DNA from: Nitrospinota bacterium
GTDB lineage: Bacteria; Nitrospinota; Nitrospinia; Nitrospinales; Nitrospinaceae
NCBI GenBank assembly: GCA_029879645.1
Contig: JAOUPX010000008.1
Coordinates: forward strand, 1 to 51,563
Reading direction: 5' to 3'
Length of the DNA: 51,563 bases
In this document: positions 26,475-34,591 of the stretch, in pieces
Numbering within the stretch: position 1 is the stretch's first letter
Layout of the letters: each line of letters begins with the position of its first letter
Notes under the pieces: model-generated
The model's input: only the letters and a program-made list of their open reading frames with translations
Database searches by the model: none
Told to the model about the DNA's origin: nothing
Position numbers and translations under genes: made by a program

Positions 26475-26915
26475 ATGACAAATACTGAAATATTGTTTGA
26501 AGATAATGGTGATGGAACCATAACTCAGATTGGTGAGGATTTGATCTGGGCTAAAAAGGATTCTCGTCAGGAGTTAGGCAAATGGCTTAATTGGGACGAA
26601 GCCAATGCTTATAAGGACGCCTGTAACGAGCAGAGCTATCTCGGGGCCAACGATTGGCGATTGCCTACTAAAAGTGAAATACGGGGCCTGTTGAATGCTC
26701 AGGCGGCTTATGAAGAGCTGTTCATGAACCTCCCCTCCAAAAAACAACGGTCTGTTTCCAACTATCAGGCCGGAGGGGAATGGAGTTACTGGACATCGGA
26801 AACTCGTTACGACTCCTACGCCTGGAAATGCTATTTCCCAGTCGTCAAGGAAGTGTGTGTCGACCAGCAGGTGTCCACCACAGGGACTTCGGTCCGTCTG
26901 GTCAGGGATGCCTGA
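26475..26915 (+). CDS. Lcl_C/DUF1566 domain protein, cytoplasmic
   Basis: A 146-residue single-domain protein: FEDNGDGTITQIGEDLIW, NWDEANAYKDACNE, NDWRLPTKSEI, YWTSETRYDSYAW and SVRLVRDA. No export signal. The conserved IDP-x-F motif is replaced by FMNLPSKK, so the ligand loop differs from its neighbours. ATG 26475 is preferred; an in-frame TTG at 26463 would add 4 residues. It is the only member of the array preceded by a long gap with a hairpin. Confidence 0.85.
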   Translation: MTNTEILFEDNGDGTITQIGEDLIWAKKDSRQELGKWLNWDEANAYKDACNEQSYLGANDWRLPTKSEIRGLLNAQAAYEELFMNLPSKKQRSVSNYQAGGEWSYWTSETRYDSYAWKCYFPVVKEVCVDQQVSTTGTSVRLVRDA

Positions 26916-26962
26916 CATCAAAATCCGCCTCCTGAAGGAGGTGGGTGATAAGGAGAACCATC

Positions 26963-27613
26963 GTGCCCGAAGAAGAAGTTAAAGACCCATCGAAAAACCA
27001 GGAAAAAACCCAAGAGGAAGCTAAAGAGACTCTTCCGCTGGACGATGATTTCGAGGATGAAGAGGGCTTCGATGTCGATGAGTGGATCGGCGACGATGAT
27101 TGGGAGGAAATTGAGGAGGAGGAAGAAGAAGAGGATTTCGGAGCTCCTCAGTTTGTTGACAACGGCAACGAAACTATCAGTGATTCCAAATCCAACCTGA
27201 TGTGGAAAAAAAGCGACTCCTTCGCGGATTTTGGTTATGGGATTAATTGGTACGAAGCCAACGATTACATCGAAGAACTGAACGAAAAAAAATTCGCGGG
27301 TTTTGATGATTGGCGGCTGGCTGGGTTTGACGAAGCCAAATCCCTGTTCGCCTTTGCTGTTTCCAATAGGGATAAGGACGGTGCGGAACTCCACATCGAT
27401 CCCCTGTTCACTACCGGCGGCGGCCACAATACCTGGACCTATGAGGAGAAGCCGGATTATCAGCAATACGCCATGATGTTCAGCTACATCACAGGTAACG
27501 AAAAATGGGAACATAAAGATAACGAATACTGTCATGTCCGACCCGTTCGCGAGGAACAGAAAGAAACGTGGGAACCCGAATGGCGGACCGAGACCAGGAA
27601 ATTTGAAGGTTAA
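26963..27613 (+). CDS. Lcl_C/DUF1566 domain protein with acidic N-terminal extension
   Basis: A 216-residue protein. Residues 1-55 are extremely acidic (runs of E around DWEEIEEEEEEEDF). The Lcl_C domain follows: FVDNGNETISDSKSNLMW, NWYEANDYIEELNE, DDWRLAGFDEA, HIDPLF, HNTWTYEE and CHVRPVRE. The normally conserved LPT after WR reads LAG. Translation starts at GTG 26963, with AAGGAG 7 bases upstream. No signal peptide. Confidence 0.88.
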   Translation: MPEEEVKDPSKNQEKTQEEAKETLPLDDDFEDEEGFDVDEWIGDDDWEEIEEEEEEEDFGAPQFVDNGNETISDSKSNLMWKKSDSFADFGYGINWYEANDYIEELNEKKFAGFDDWRLAGFDEAKSLFAFAVSNRDKDGAELHIDPLFTTGGGHNTWTYEEKPDYQQYAMMFSYITGNEKWEHKDNEYCHVRPVREEQKETWEPEWRTETRKFEG

Positions 27614-27654
27614 GATTATTTGGATTTGATGGACGTCGGAAGAGAGAGGTGGTT

Positions 27655-27870
27655 GTGAGTCATTATATGATTTTTGGAAAAGACGATTGTCCTTATACCC
27701 AAAAGGCTCGTGAAGATTATAAAAAGAAATGCAAGCCCTTCATCTATGTTAATGTGGATAACAATCCACAGGGTCTGGAAAAAATGCTGGAATATTCCAA
27801 CGGGGATTACGTGGTTCCGGTAATTGTCAACGTCGATGAAGGAAACGTCGAAATCGGTTATACCGACTGA
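27655..27870 (+). CDS. UXX-star-like glutaredoxin-fold protein (Cys form)
   Basis: A 71-residue thioredoxin-fold protein. IFGKDDCPYTQKAREDY carries a C-P-Y-T motif, in which the second Cys of the glutaredoxin CPYC is Thr, and VVPVIVNVDEGNVEIGYTD holds the cis-Pro region. This matches the UXX-star (seleno)protein family, whose members use Sec or Cys at the first position. A monothiol redox or reductase role is likely. GTG 27655 is chosen because AGAGAGG lies 7 bases upstream. It sits between two Lcl_C genes, with 41 bases upstream and 16 downstream. Confidence 0.82.
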   Translation: MSHYMIFGKDDCPYTQKAREDYKKKCKPFIYVNVDNNPQGLEKMLEYSNGDYVVPVIVNVDEGNVEIGYTD

Positions 27871-27886
27871 CGGGGGAAGTGACACT

Positions 27887-28396
27887 ATGGCAGAAGAGGA
27901 AACCAAACCGGTTGTTCAAGACACACAAACCGACAAGCTGGAAATCGTGGACGAAGGTCCAAAACGGTTTGTGGAACATGGGCCCCAGGTAATTCAGGAT
28001 ACGAAAACTGGGCTTTACTGGCTTAAAAAGGATTCCTGGCAGGACCGAGGCAAGTACTTTAACTGGCATGAAGCCAAGGAATTTGCAGAAAGAAAGAATG
28101 TACGGAAGATCGGCGGATTCGCCGATTGGCGTTTGCCGACCAACGAAGAAGCGGCAACTCTATATAATGAGGAATGGGAAAACAAAGGTAAATCCGGCGA
28201 AACCATTCATATCGATCCCCTGTTCCCGGAAGGGTCCTTTAAAATGCAATGGACGATGGCGGATACTTCTACCCGTCGGCCACGGTTCGATTATATTAGC
28301 GGCCAAATTGCCAGTGCGGATGAATACGCTTTCGGTTCTGTGAGAATCTGCCGCAAGGATCCAGTTAGAACCGTGGGCCGCAGGAGAAACACTTAA
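27887..28396 (+). CDS. Lcl_C/DUF1566 domain protein, cytoplasmic
   Basis: A 169-residue protein with an acidic 25-residue head and one Lcl_C domain: VIQDTKTGLYWLKKDSW, NWHEAKEFAERKN, ADWRLPTNEEAATLY, HIDPLF, and GSVRICRKD at the end. The DNGDGT opening is degraded to EHGPQV. No signal peptide. GGGGGAAG sits 6 bases before ATG 27887, 16 bases after the UXX-star gene. Confidence 0.87.
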   Translation: MAEEETKPVVQDTQTDKLEIVDEGPKRFVEHGPQVIQDTKTGLYWLKKDSWQDRGKYFNWHEAKEFAERKNVRKIGGFADWRLPTNEEAATLYNEEWENKGKSGETIHIDPLFPEGSFKMQWTMADTSTRRPRFDYISGQIASADEYAFGSVRICRKDPVRTVGRRRNT

Positions 28397-28409
28397 GGAA
28401 TCCAGCGTT

Positions 28410-29306
28410 ATGAGTGATACCAGGGTCAAATCCCGATTTGTAGACAACGGTGACGAAACTGTCACCGATATCCGAAAAAATCTGATGTGGGCCAAAGATG
28501 ATACTTGGGTCAAACTCGGAAAACTGGTTTCATGGTGGCAGGGGCAGGACTATTTAAAGGAATTGAACGAACAAAAATTTGCCGGGTATTCTGATTGGCG
28601 ATTTCCCAATGGCCAGGAAGCCCGGGAATTGTACGACCCCGAACTGAGCAATACCGATATGGAAGGATGTGAAGCCCATATCGACCCGGTATTCACTTCC
28701 GGGTGCGGGTATACCACCTGGACTACTGAAACCCGAGGCGCCAAAGCCGCCATGGGTTATGATTATCGCTCTGATTACGAATATTGGCTGGCCCGGGAAA
28801 ACGATGGGTTTCCAAGCAGTGTTCGTCCTGTCCGGACCATCACATCAAAAACGAATCTGACCCTTGAAGAACGGTTCAAGGTAAATAAAAAAGGGACCAT
28901 CAGCGACCTCGAAACGGGGCTGATGTGGAAGAGCGCCGATTCCTTTCTGGAAATGGACAAATGGATCAGTTGGCAGGAGGCTAAGGTTTATGTGGGTGTA
29001 CTCAATCAGGAAGAATTTGCCGAGCACTCTGACTGGAGAATGCCCACTCGCAAGGAGGCGCAATCCATCCACGACCCCAATAGCCCTGTGACGGACACTT
29101 ATGGCGATGTTCTGTATTTGCCCCCGGTATTTCCCCCCGGTGCCGGACAGACAACTTGGACCAAAACCCTGCATAAAACCGATAATAGCCTGGCGATTCG
29201 ATTCAACTATTACAGTGGGGATTATAAATTCCATAAAAAGGGGCTGAGAAGTCACGGCGTTCGGGCCGTCCGGACACTCTCGCCGGAGGAAATTAATCAT
29301 GAGTAG
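28410..29306 (+). CDS. Double Lcl_C/DUF1566 domain protein
   Basis: A 298-residue protein holding two Lcl_C domains in tandem. Domain 1 (about 5-140): FVDNGDETVTDIRKNLMW, DWRFPNGQEARELY, HIDPVF, GYTTWTTETRG and SVRPVRTI. Domain 2 (about 150-295): VNKKGTISDLETGLMW, DWRMPTRKEAQSIH and GVRAVRTL, with LPPVFPPG in place of IDP-x-F. The domains are diverged, so the fusion is old. No signal peptide. AAGGAA precedes the ATG. The stop codon overlaps the next start by 8 bases. Confidence 0.9.
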   Translation: MSDTRVKSRFVDNGDETVTDIRKNLMWAKDDTWVKLGKLVSWWQGQDYLKELNEQKFAGYSDWRFPNGQEARELYDPELSNTDMEGCEAHIDPVFTSGCGYTTWTTETRGAKAAMGYDYRSDYEYWLARENDGFPSSVRPVRTITSKTNLTLEERFKVNKKGTISDLETGLMWKSADSFLEMDKWISWQEAKVYVGVLNQEEFAEHSDWRMPTRKEAQSIHDPNSPVTDTYGDVLYLPPVFPPGAGQTTWTKTLHKTDNSLAIRFNYYSGDYKFHKKGLRSHGVRAVRTLSPEEINHE

Positions 29307-29754
29307 CGCAGAGCCGGCCCCAGCCATCGCCCAGCAGAGATTTGCCGAGGGGGATGAACTGACAATTATTGATCTCAAGCGGAAACTGGTTTGGATTAAA
29401 CAGGATACGTTTCAAATGACCGGGAAGTGGTTAAACTGGGTCCAGGTCCGCGATTATGCCAAAGAGTTGAACCAATCCCGATATGCCGGTTACAACGATT
29501 GGCGGCTTCCCACCCTGGAGGAAGCTAAAAGTTTATTTGATAAAAATCAGGTCAACAAAGATCATATGGGACAGAAGGCGTATCTTCATGCCATTTTCCC
29601 CGGTGGATTCGGATTTTTATGCTGGGCCAGTGATGTGCGGAATAAAATTCAGGCGGTCCGCTTTGGTTACCGCAAGGGCGGAATGATGTACGACGACGTC
29701 TACCGGGTTTCGCGGGGTTCCACCCGTCTGGTGCGTGATATGAACAAAGTTTGA
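29299..29754 (+). CDS. Lcl_C/DUF1566 domain protein, cytoplasmic
   Basis: A 151-residue single-domain protein: FAEGDELTIIDLKRKLVW, NWVQVRDYAKELNQ, NDWRLPTLEEAKSLFD, YLHAIFPGGFGFLCWASD and STRLVRDM. The opening glycine loop is altered (EGDELT in place of DNGDGT). The gene starts inside the end of the preceding one (ATGAGTAG), which couples translation. No signal peptide. Confidence 0.87.
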   Translation: MSSAEPAPAIAQQRFAEGDELTIIDLKRKLVWIKQDTFQMTGKWLNWVQVRDYAKELNQSRYAGYNDWRLPTLEEAKSLFDKNQVNKDHMGQKAYLHAIFPGGFGFLCWASDVRNKIQAVRFGYRKGGMMYDDVYRVSRGSTRLVRDMNKV

Positions 29755-29775
29755 GCGGACGGAAAAACGCGATCA

Positions 29776-30204
29776 ATGGGAAAACGATTTAAAGATAACG
29801 GAGATGGCACCGTCACCGATACGGAAGAAGGTTTGATGTGGAAACAAACCGACGGGTTCCAGGATCAGAGTATGTTTCATACCTGGTACAAGGCTGAGGA
29901 TTATATCCGGGAATTGAATAATCAAAAATTCGCCGGTTACAGCGACTGGCGCATGCCCAACCTGGAAGAAGCGGAAAGCCTGTTTGTTGAAGAAGTGTCC
30001 ATACGCGATTGCGACCGGTTTGAAATATTCATCGATAAGGCTTTTTCGCCGGGTGGGGGCTATACCACCTGGACCAGTGACCTGAGACCCCACAACGGGG
30101 CGGTGATTTTTTATTACCGGTATGGTCACGCAAACATCAATAATAGGGATGACCCGTCTAAAGACTCCATCCGCGCGGTGAGGACCGTGACGGAAGATGA
30201 TTAA
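29776..30204 (+). CDS. Lcl_C/DUF1566 domain protein, cytoplasmic
   Basis: A 142-residue single-domain protein, close to the family consensus: FKDNGDGTVTDTEEGLMW, SDWRMPNLEEAESLF, FIDKAFSPGGGYTTWTSD and SIRAVRTVTE. It has no signal peptide and is the last Lcl_C gene of the run. No convincing Shine-Dalgarno sequence lies before the ATG, 21 bases after the preceding stop, so it may depend on coupled translation. Confidence 0.88.
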   Translation: MGKRFKDNGDGTVTDTEEGLMWKQTDGFQDQSMFHTWYKAEDYIRELNNQKFAGYSDWRMPNLEEAESLFVEEVSIRDCDRFEIFIDKAFSPGGGYTTWTSDLRPHNGAVIFYYRYGHANINNRDDPSKDSIRAVRTVTEDD

Positions 30205-30288
30205 GTTTCAGAATTAATGTTGTAAAGAAGGAGAACCGTCATCGAAGCGTACAGCGTTGTTAATAATCAGGAAAGCCTGAACTCTGTA

Positions 30289-31077
30289 ATGACCTACCGG
30301 TTCGAGAAGGAGGATTTCAAAAACCTCTACGTTCTGGAGGACTACTATTGTACCAATCCATTTTGCGATTGCAAACATGCCACCATATCCCTGTGCGACA
30401 AGGAGGATGATAATAATCGATTTTCCTTTTTGTTGAATTTTAATAAAACGCATGGGCTTCTACCCAATCATCCGGAACTGACCGAGAGGCAAAAAGCCAT
30501 TGTCGAAGAGTTCATGGCGGAAGTAACGGATGAAATGATCGTCCTCTTTAAGCAGAGATACATGGAAGCCAAAGCCTATGGCGAGAAAAATCCCATGTCC
30601 TATCTCGTTTTCGAATCGGGGCGCTATGTCAACTATATGGAGATGTTCCCCCGGTCGAACCAGCTTCTGGACTTTAAATTTAAGGATGACAAGTATTTTG
30701 CCGAAGACGCTTACGAACTCGACCCGCGCAATGACAACAGAAACGTTCAGTTGACGTTTTACAAATTCGACCCGTCAGAAGATCGTCCGCCTCCTATTTT
30801 TTCCTTCAACTATTATTTTAATGAGCAGCAGCGGGAGGAAGAAGAGGCCCGGCTGGAACCGGCGAACAGTGAATTGTTTTTGGAGTTTGTCGGGTTTATT
30901 CCCAATCTGAGTGATCTACTCAAGCAGCGTTACAAGGATGCCAAGCAGATTGGAGATGAGTTGTTGAAAACAACCGCAAAGCTGGAAATCAAGCCCCACA
31001 AGATTCAGCGTAACGAAATGTGTCCCTGCGGATCTGGAAAAAAATTCAAAAAATGTTGTGGCCTGAAACTCAATTGA
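30289..31077 (+). CDS. SEC-C motif protein of unknown function
   Basis: A 262-residue cytoplasmic protein whose C-terminus is a SEC-C zinc-binding motif: CPCGSGKKFKKCC. The long N-terminal part has Cys-rich CTNPFCDCKHATI near residue 24 and mixed alpha/beta sequence. SEC-C motifs bind zinc and occur on SecA and on many proteins of unclear role. The start is odd: the strong AAGGAG at 30229-30234 lies 6 bases before an in-frame ATC at 30241, whereas the ATG at 30289 has no ribosome-binding site. ATC initiation would add 16 residues. Confidence 0.82.
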   Translation: MTYRFEKEDFKNLYVLEDYYCTNPFCDCKHATISLCDKEDDNNRFSFLLNFNKTHGLLPNHPELTERQKAIVEEFMAEVTDEMIVLFKQRYMEAKAYGEKNPMSYLVFESGRYVNYMEMFPRSNQLLDFKFKDDKYFAEDAYELDPRNDNRNVQLTFYKFDPSEDRPPPIFSFNYYFNEQQREEEEARLEPANSELFLEFVGFIPNLSDLLKQRYKDAKQIGDELLKTTAKLEIKPHKIQRNEMCPCGSGKKFKKCCGLKLN

Positions 31078-31110
31078 TGGAAATCAATTCAAAATAAAGG
31101 TAGCACGGTT

Positions 31111-31662
31111 ATGGGTAACCCAGAAAAGAAAGTCAAAAAAGTTCAAGCCCGCCATATCCTGGTTGCGACCAAGGAACTTGCGGATGAAATTAAGCAGAAG
31201 TTGGACGATGGCGAAGAGTTTGCCAGGATGGCCGAGCAGTATAGCGAGTGCCCTTCAAAAAAAAGGGGAGGGGATCTGGGCTGGTTCGGCAAGGGCGCCA
31301 TGGTTCGACCCTTCGAGGTGGCTGCCTTCAGCGCGGCAGAGGGGGATGTGGTCGGACCTGTCAAAACCGAATTCGGTTGGCACCTGATTTATGTTTATGA
31401 AATCAAGGACGATATCAACCCCGATGAAGGCCCGCCCACCGGCGATGAAGACGCAGACGAGAAAACCCTGCGCCTGGTGGCCGAAAACTACGCTCACGAA
31501 TTCATGATGCTCGGCTATTCCAGCAAAAAAGTGCTGAGCCTGTTTACCAGCACCCACTTCAAGTCGGCCAACGCGGTTTATAATATTCTGGGTGAAAGAG
31601 TAATCAACGAAGTTATTGCCAAGGTGTTCGGGCAAAAGATCGAAACCGGTGGAAACAAGTAA
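31111..31662 (+). CDS. Parvulin-type peptidyl-prolyl isomerase with novel C-terminal domain
   Basis: A 183-residue protein without a signal peptide. Residues 8-100 form a parvulin (PpiC) domain: ARHILVATKELAD, YSECPSKKRGGDLGWFGKGAMV, FGWHLIYVYEI. Residues 110-183 form an additional domain of unknown type (RLVAENYAHEFMMLGYSSKKVLSLF). It should act as a cytoplasmic prolyl isomerase. It ends the Lcl_C block and is followed by a bidirectional terminator. A third PPIase in the window, of another fold from the two cyclophilins. Confidence 0.88.
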   Translation: MGNPEKKVKKVQARHILVATKELADEIKQKLDDGEEFARMAEQYSECPSKKRGGDLGWFGKGAMVRPFEVAAFSAAEGDVVGPVKTEFGWHLIYVYEIKDDINPDEGPPTGDEDADEKTLRLVAENYAHEFMMLGYSSKKVLSLFTSTHFKSANAVYNILGERVINEVIAKVFGQKIETGGNK

Positions 31663-31718
31663 ACTTTAACGAATCGTGGCCGGATAATATCCAGTTGCAG
31701 GCAGGATGATGCAAATAA

Positions 31719-31746
31719 AAAACCCGCTCCCTTGGGAGCGGGTTTT
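31719..31746. terminator. Bidirectional intrinsic terminator between the parvulin gene and serA
   Basis: AAAACCCGCTCCC pairs perfectly with GGGAGCGGGTTTT around TT. T-rich tracts follow on both strands (TTTTCTCGTTT on plus, TTTTTTATTTGC on minus). It separates convergent genes. Confidence 0.9.
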
Positions 31747-31763
31747 CTCGTTTGAGCAGTTTT

Positions 31764-33344
31764 TTAGAGAACGACCGAATGCACTTCGACAACATTGGGT
31801 GTCTCACGTAATTCTTTCAGGGTTTCGGAAGTCGGCGGCGAATCGATGTTGATCACCGAAACCGCATTTCCTGTTTCGTCCAGCCGTCCCAGATGGAATC
31901 CGGCGATATTGATATTGTTCTTTCCCAGAATATTTCCAAGCTTACCGATTACACCCGGAACATCCTTGTTGCTCAATATCAACATATGCTTGGAAATCAC
32001 AGCCTCGAAATGGTATTCGTCAAATCGCACGATTCGCGGGTCGCCTTTGCCGAAAATACTTCCGGTGATGTCGCGGCTTCCCTGCTTTGTGGTAACGTGT
32101 ACCTGGATGGTGCTGGTGTATTCCTTGATCTCGTTGCTCTTCAATTCCTGCACCTCTATTCCCCGCTCCTTGGCGATGAACGGTGCATTGACCATATTGA
32201 CTCCATCGATGGCCCGCATTAACAAGCCCTTTAAAACGCAAATGGTGATCGGTTGAACATTGAGGTTTGACACCTCGCCGTTGTATTGCACCTTCACCTG
32301 CGTAATGGGTCCTTCCACCAATTGCGAAGCCAATTGTCCCAAATCCGATCCCAACTCAAGGTACGGTTTGATCTGCTTCAAAGTCTCTTCGTCGATGGAC
32401 GGCATGTTGACCGCGTTTCGAATGGTTCCATTTTTGAGAAAATCTACCATTTGATCGCAGATAGCGATGGCGACCTTGTCCTGCGCTTCCTCCGTGGAGG
32501 CTCCGAGATGCGGGGTGCAGATGATTTCCGGGACGTCCAGAAGGGGACTTTCGGGGTTGAGCGGTTCCTTCGAATAGACGTCAAGCGCCGCCTGAGCCAC
32601 CTTGCCGTCCTTGATAGCCTGGATGAGAGCTGCTTCATCGATCAGTTCGCCGCGCGCGCAGTTGATAATGCGTGCCCCGGGTTTGATAGCATTGAATTCT
32701 TCCGCTCCCAGAAGAGGTTTGTCGCCCACTTTAGGGGAATGCAGGCTGATGAAATCGGCGCGTTGGAGCAAATCCTTCAACTCCACAATTTCCACCCCGA
32801 TTTTTTCCGCCTGCTCCTTAGCCACAAACGGATCATAGGCAATCACCTTCATCGCGAATCCCTTGGCCCGTTCCGCAACAACGGAGCCGATACGGCCCAG
32901 CCCGATAATACCCATCGTTTTCCCATATAATTCGACTCCCATAAAGTTTTTGGGAGACCATTTTTTATCCTGCTTCACCGATGCGTTGGCTTGCGGAATG
33001 TTGCGGGACATGCTCAGCATGAGCGCCATGGCATGTTCGGCGGTGGTGATCATGTTGCCGTCCGGCGCGTTCATTACAATGATGCCCTTTTTGCCTGCGG
33101 CCTCCAGATCGATGTTATCTACGCCGACACCGGCGCGGCCCACAACCTTGAGATTTTTTGCGGCCGCAATCACATCCGCGGTGACTTTCGTGGCGCTTCT
33201 TACGACCAACCCGTCGTATTCGGGAATGATCTTGATCAATTCTTCCTTGGCCAAGCCGGTATTGACGTCCACCTCAATACCGCTTTCCTTTTGTAGAATT
33301 TCCACACCCAACTTGGACAGATTGTCACTGACCAGAATTTTCAT
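31764..33344 (-). CDS. serA: D-3-phosphoglycerate dehydrogenase
   Basis: A 526-residue enzyme of the long SerA class. It has the NAD-binding GLGRIGSVVAERA, the substrate segment GRAGVGVDNID, the catalytic His in CTPHLGAST, an intervening (ASB) domain and a C-terminal ACT domain (GVIGKLGNILGKNNINIAGF) for serine feedback. It oxidises 3-phosphoglycerate to 3-phosphohydroxypyruvate, the first step of serine synthesis. It lies 74 bases downstream of the class V aminotransferase on the same strand, so the next pathway step is encoded with it. Confidence 0.96.
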   Translation of the reverse strand: MKILVSDNLSKLGVEILQKESGIEVDVNTGLAKEELIKIIPEYDGLVVRSATKVTADVIAAAKNLKVVGRAGVGVDNIDLEAAGKKGIIVMNAPDGNMITTAEHAMALMLSMSRNIPQANASVKQDKKWSPKNFMGVELYGKTMGIIGLGRIGSVVAERAKGFAMKVIAYDPFVAKEQAEKIGVEIVELKDLLQRADFISLHSPKVGDKPLLGAEEFNAIKPGARIINCARGELIDEAALIQAIKDGKVAQAALDVYSKEPLNPESPLLDVPEIICTPHLGASTEEAQDKVAIAICDQMVDFLKNGTIRNAVNMPSIDEETLKQIKPYLELGSDLGQLASQLVEGPITQVKVQYNGEVSNLNVQPITICVLKGLLMRAIDGVNMVNAPFIAKERGIEVQELKSNEIKEYTSTIQVHVTTKQGSRDITGSIFGKGDPRIVRFDEYHFEAVISKHMLILSNKDVPGVIGKLGNILGKNNINIAGFHLGRLDETGNAVSVINIDSPPTSETLKELRETPNVVEVHSVVL

Positions 33345-33418
33345 TATTTCAAAACTCCAAAAAGTTGAAATTAATTAAGTATGAACTGAATTTTTCATCC
33401 CTGAAGCGGATTGAAAAT

Positions 33419-34564
33419 TCAGTACGCTTCGAGCAGGATTTCCTGAGCCGCGGCAACGCCTTTGCCCAGTTCCACGGCATGACCGAATTTCTTGAGCGCC
33501 ATTTCAATCGCCGAAATAGCGATGATGGTATCGAACGTGTCGACATAACCCAGATGCGCGATACGTATGATTTTACCTTTCCATTGATCCTGTCCGCCGG
33601 CCATAGTAACGCCGAAATCATCGCGCAGGCTTTTAACGATTTTGCCGCCGTCGATCCCGTCGGGAACAAACACCCCGGTGAGGCTGTCCGCTGGAGCGTC
33701 GGGAGCGATCATTTGCAGGCCCATCGCCTTTGCCGCCGCACGGGTGGCCCGCGCCAGACGGTTGTGACGTTTATGAACGTTGTCCAACCCTTCTTCTTTG
33801 ATATTTTTTAATACGGCCCGCAGTCCGATTACCAGGGAGACCGCCGGGGTGTAAGCCGAGGTCTGGTCTTTCAGGTTTTTACGTTCTTTTTTGAAATCGA
33901 AATAAAAATGTGGGCACTTGGATTGATCGGCAAATTTCCAGGCCTTTTCACTGAGTGCTACCAGGGCCAGACCCGGCGGCAGTTCCAGAGCTTTTTGGGA
34001 ACCGGTAACGATAGCGTCAATGCCCCAATCGTCCATCGGCAGGGGAAATACTCCAACGCCGGTAATTCCGTCCACTACTAGCAGGATATCATCCCGGTCG
34101 CGGGTCAACTTCGACAGCTCTTCAATGGGATGGGCCACTCCCGTGGATGTTTCGCTGGCCTGCACCAGAATGGCGCGGATATCTTTATCTTTGTCCAGTA
34201 CGGCCTTAACTTCGTTGACATCTACCGCCTGTCCCCACTCGACGTTTATCCAGACCGGTACCACCCCGTAAGTTTCACTTATTTTTCCCCAACGTTCGCC
34301 GAATTTACCACCGTTGACGACCAGCACTTTGTCGCCAGGCGAGAACAGGTTGGTAATACAACCTTCCATACCGCCGGTTCCGGTGGATGCGAGAATAAGA
34401 ACATCCTGCTTGGTTTGAAATAGATACTTGGCGCCTTCTGCCGCTTCACCAAAAATTTTGCTGAATTGCGGGGTGCGATGGTGCACCATCGGAGCGGCCA
34501 TTTCCAGATTGATGGTTTCGGGTACCGGGGTCGGCCCCGGAGCCAGCAAATACGTTTTTTTCAT
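33419..34564 (-). CDS. Class V aminotransferase, likely phosphoserine or serine-glyoxylate/pyruvate aminotransferase
   Basis: A 381-residue PLP enzyme starting MKKTYLLAPGPTPVPE, typical of the alanine-glyoxylate/serine-pyruvate aminotransferase branch. The PLP lysine lies in AIVTGSQKALELPPGL and the cofactor Asp in ILLVVDGITGVG. The pairing with serA makes it probable that it transaminates phosphohydroxypyruvate, a substitution for SerC seen in several lineages; a photorespiratory role cannot be excluded. ATG 34564 follows GCAGGAA; an in-frame TTG at 34582 would extend it. RDD and serA flank it in one operon. Confidence 0.88.
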   Translation of the reverse strand: MKKTYLLAPGPTPVPETINLEMAAPMVHHRTPQFSKIFGEAAEGAKYLFQTKQDVLILASTGTGGMEGCITNLFSPGDKVLVVNGGKFGERWGKISETYGVVPVWINVEWGQAVDVNEVKAVLDKDKDIRAILVQASETSTGVAHPIEELSKLTRDRDDILLVVDGITGVGVFPLPMDDWGIDAIVTGSQKALELPPGLALVALSEKAWKFADQSKCPHFYFDFKKERKNLKDQTSAYTPAVSLVIGLRAVLKNIKEEGLDNVHKRHNRLARATRAAAKAMGLQMIAPDAPADSLTGVFVPDGIDGGKIVKSLRDDFGVTMAGGQDQWKGKIIRIAHLGYVDTFDTIIAISAIEMALKKFGHAVELGKGVAAAQEILLEAY

Positions 34565-34591
34565 TGGGTCTGATTCCTGCAAATATAGGGT

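Noticed and set aside
21060-31662. Diversity-generating retroelement
   Set aside because: Lcl_C arrays invite this idea, but no reverse transcriptase, template repeat or accessory gene was seen, and the domain differences are spread rather than adenine-specific.
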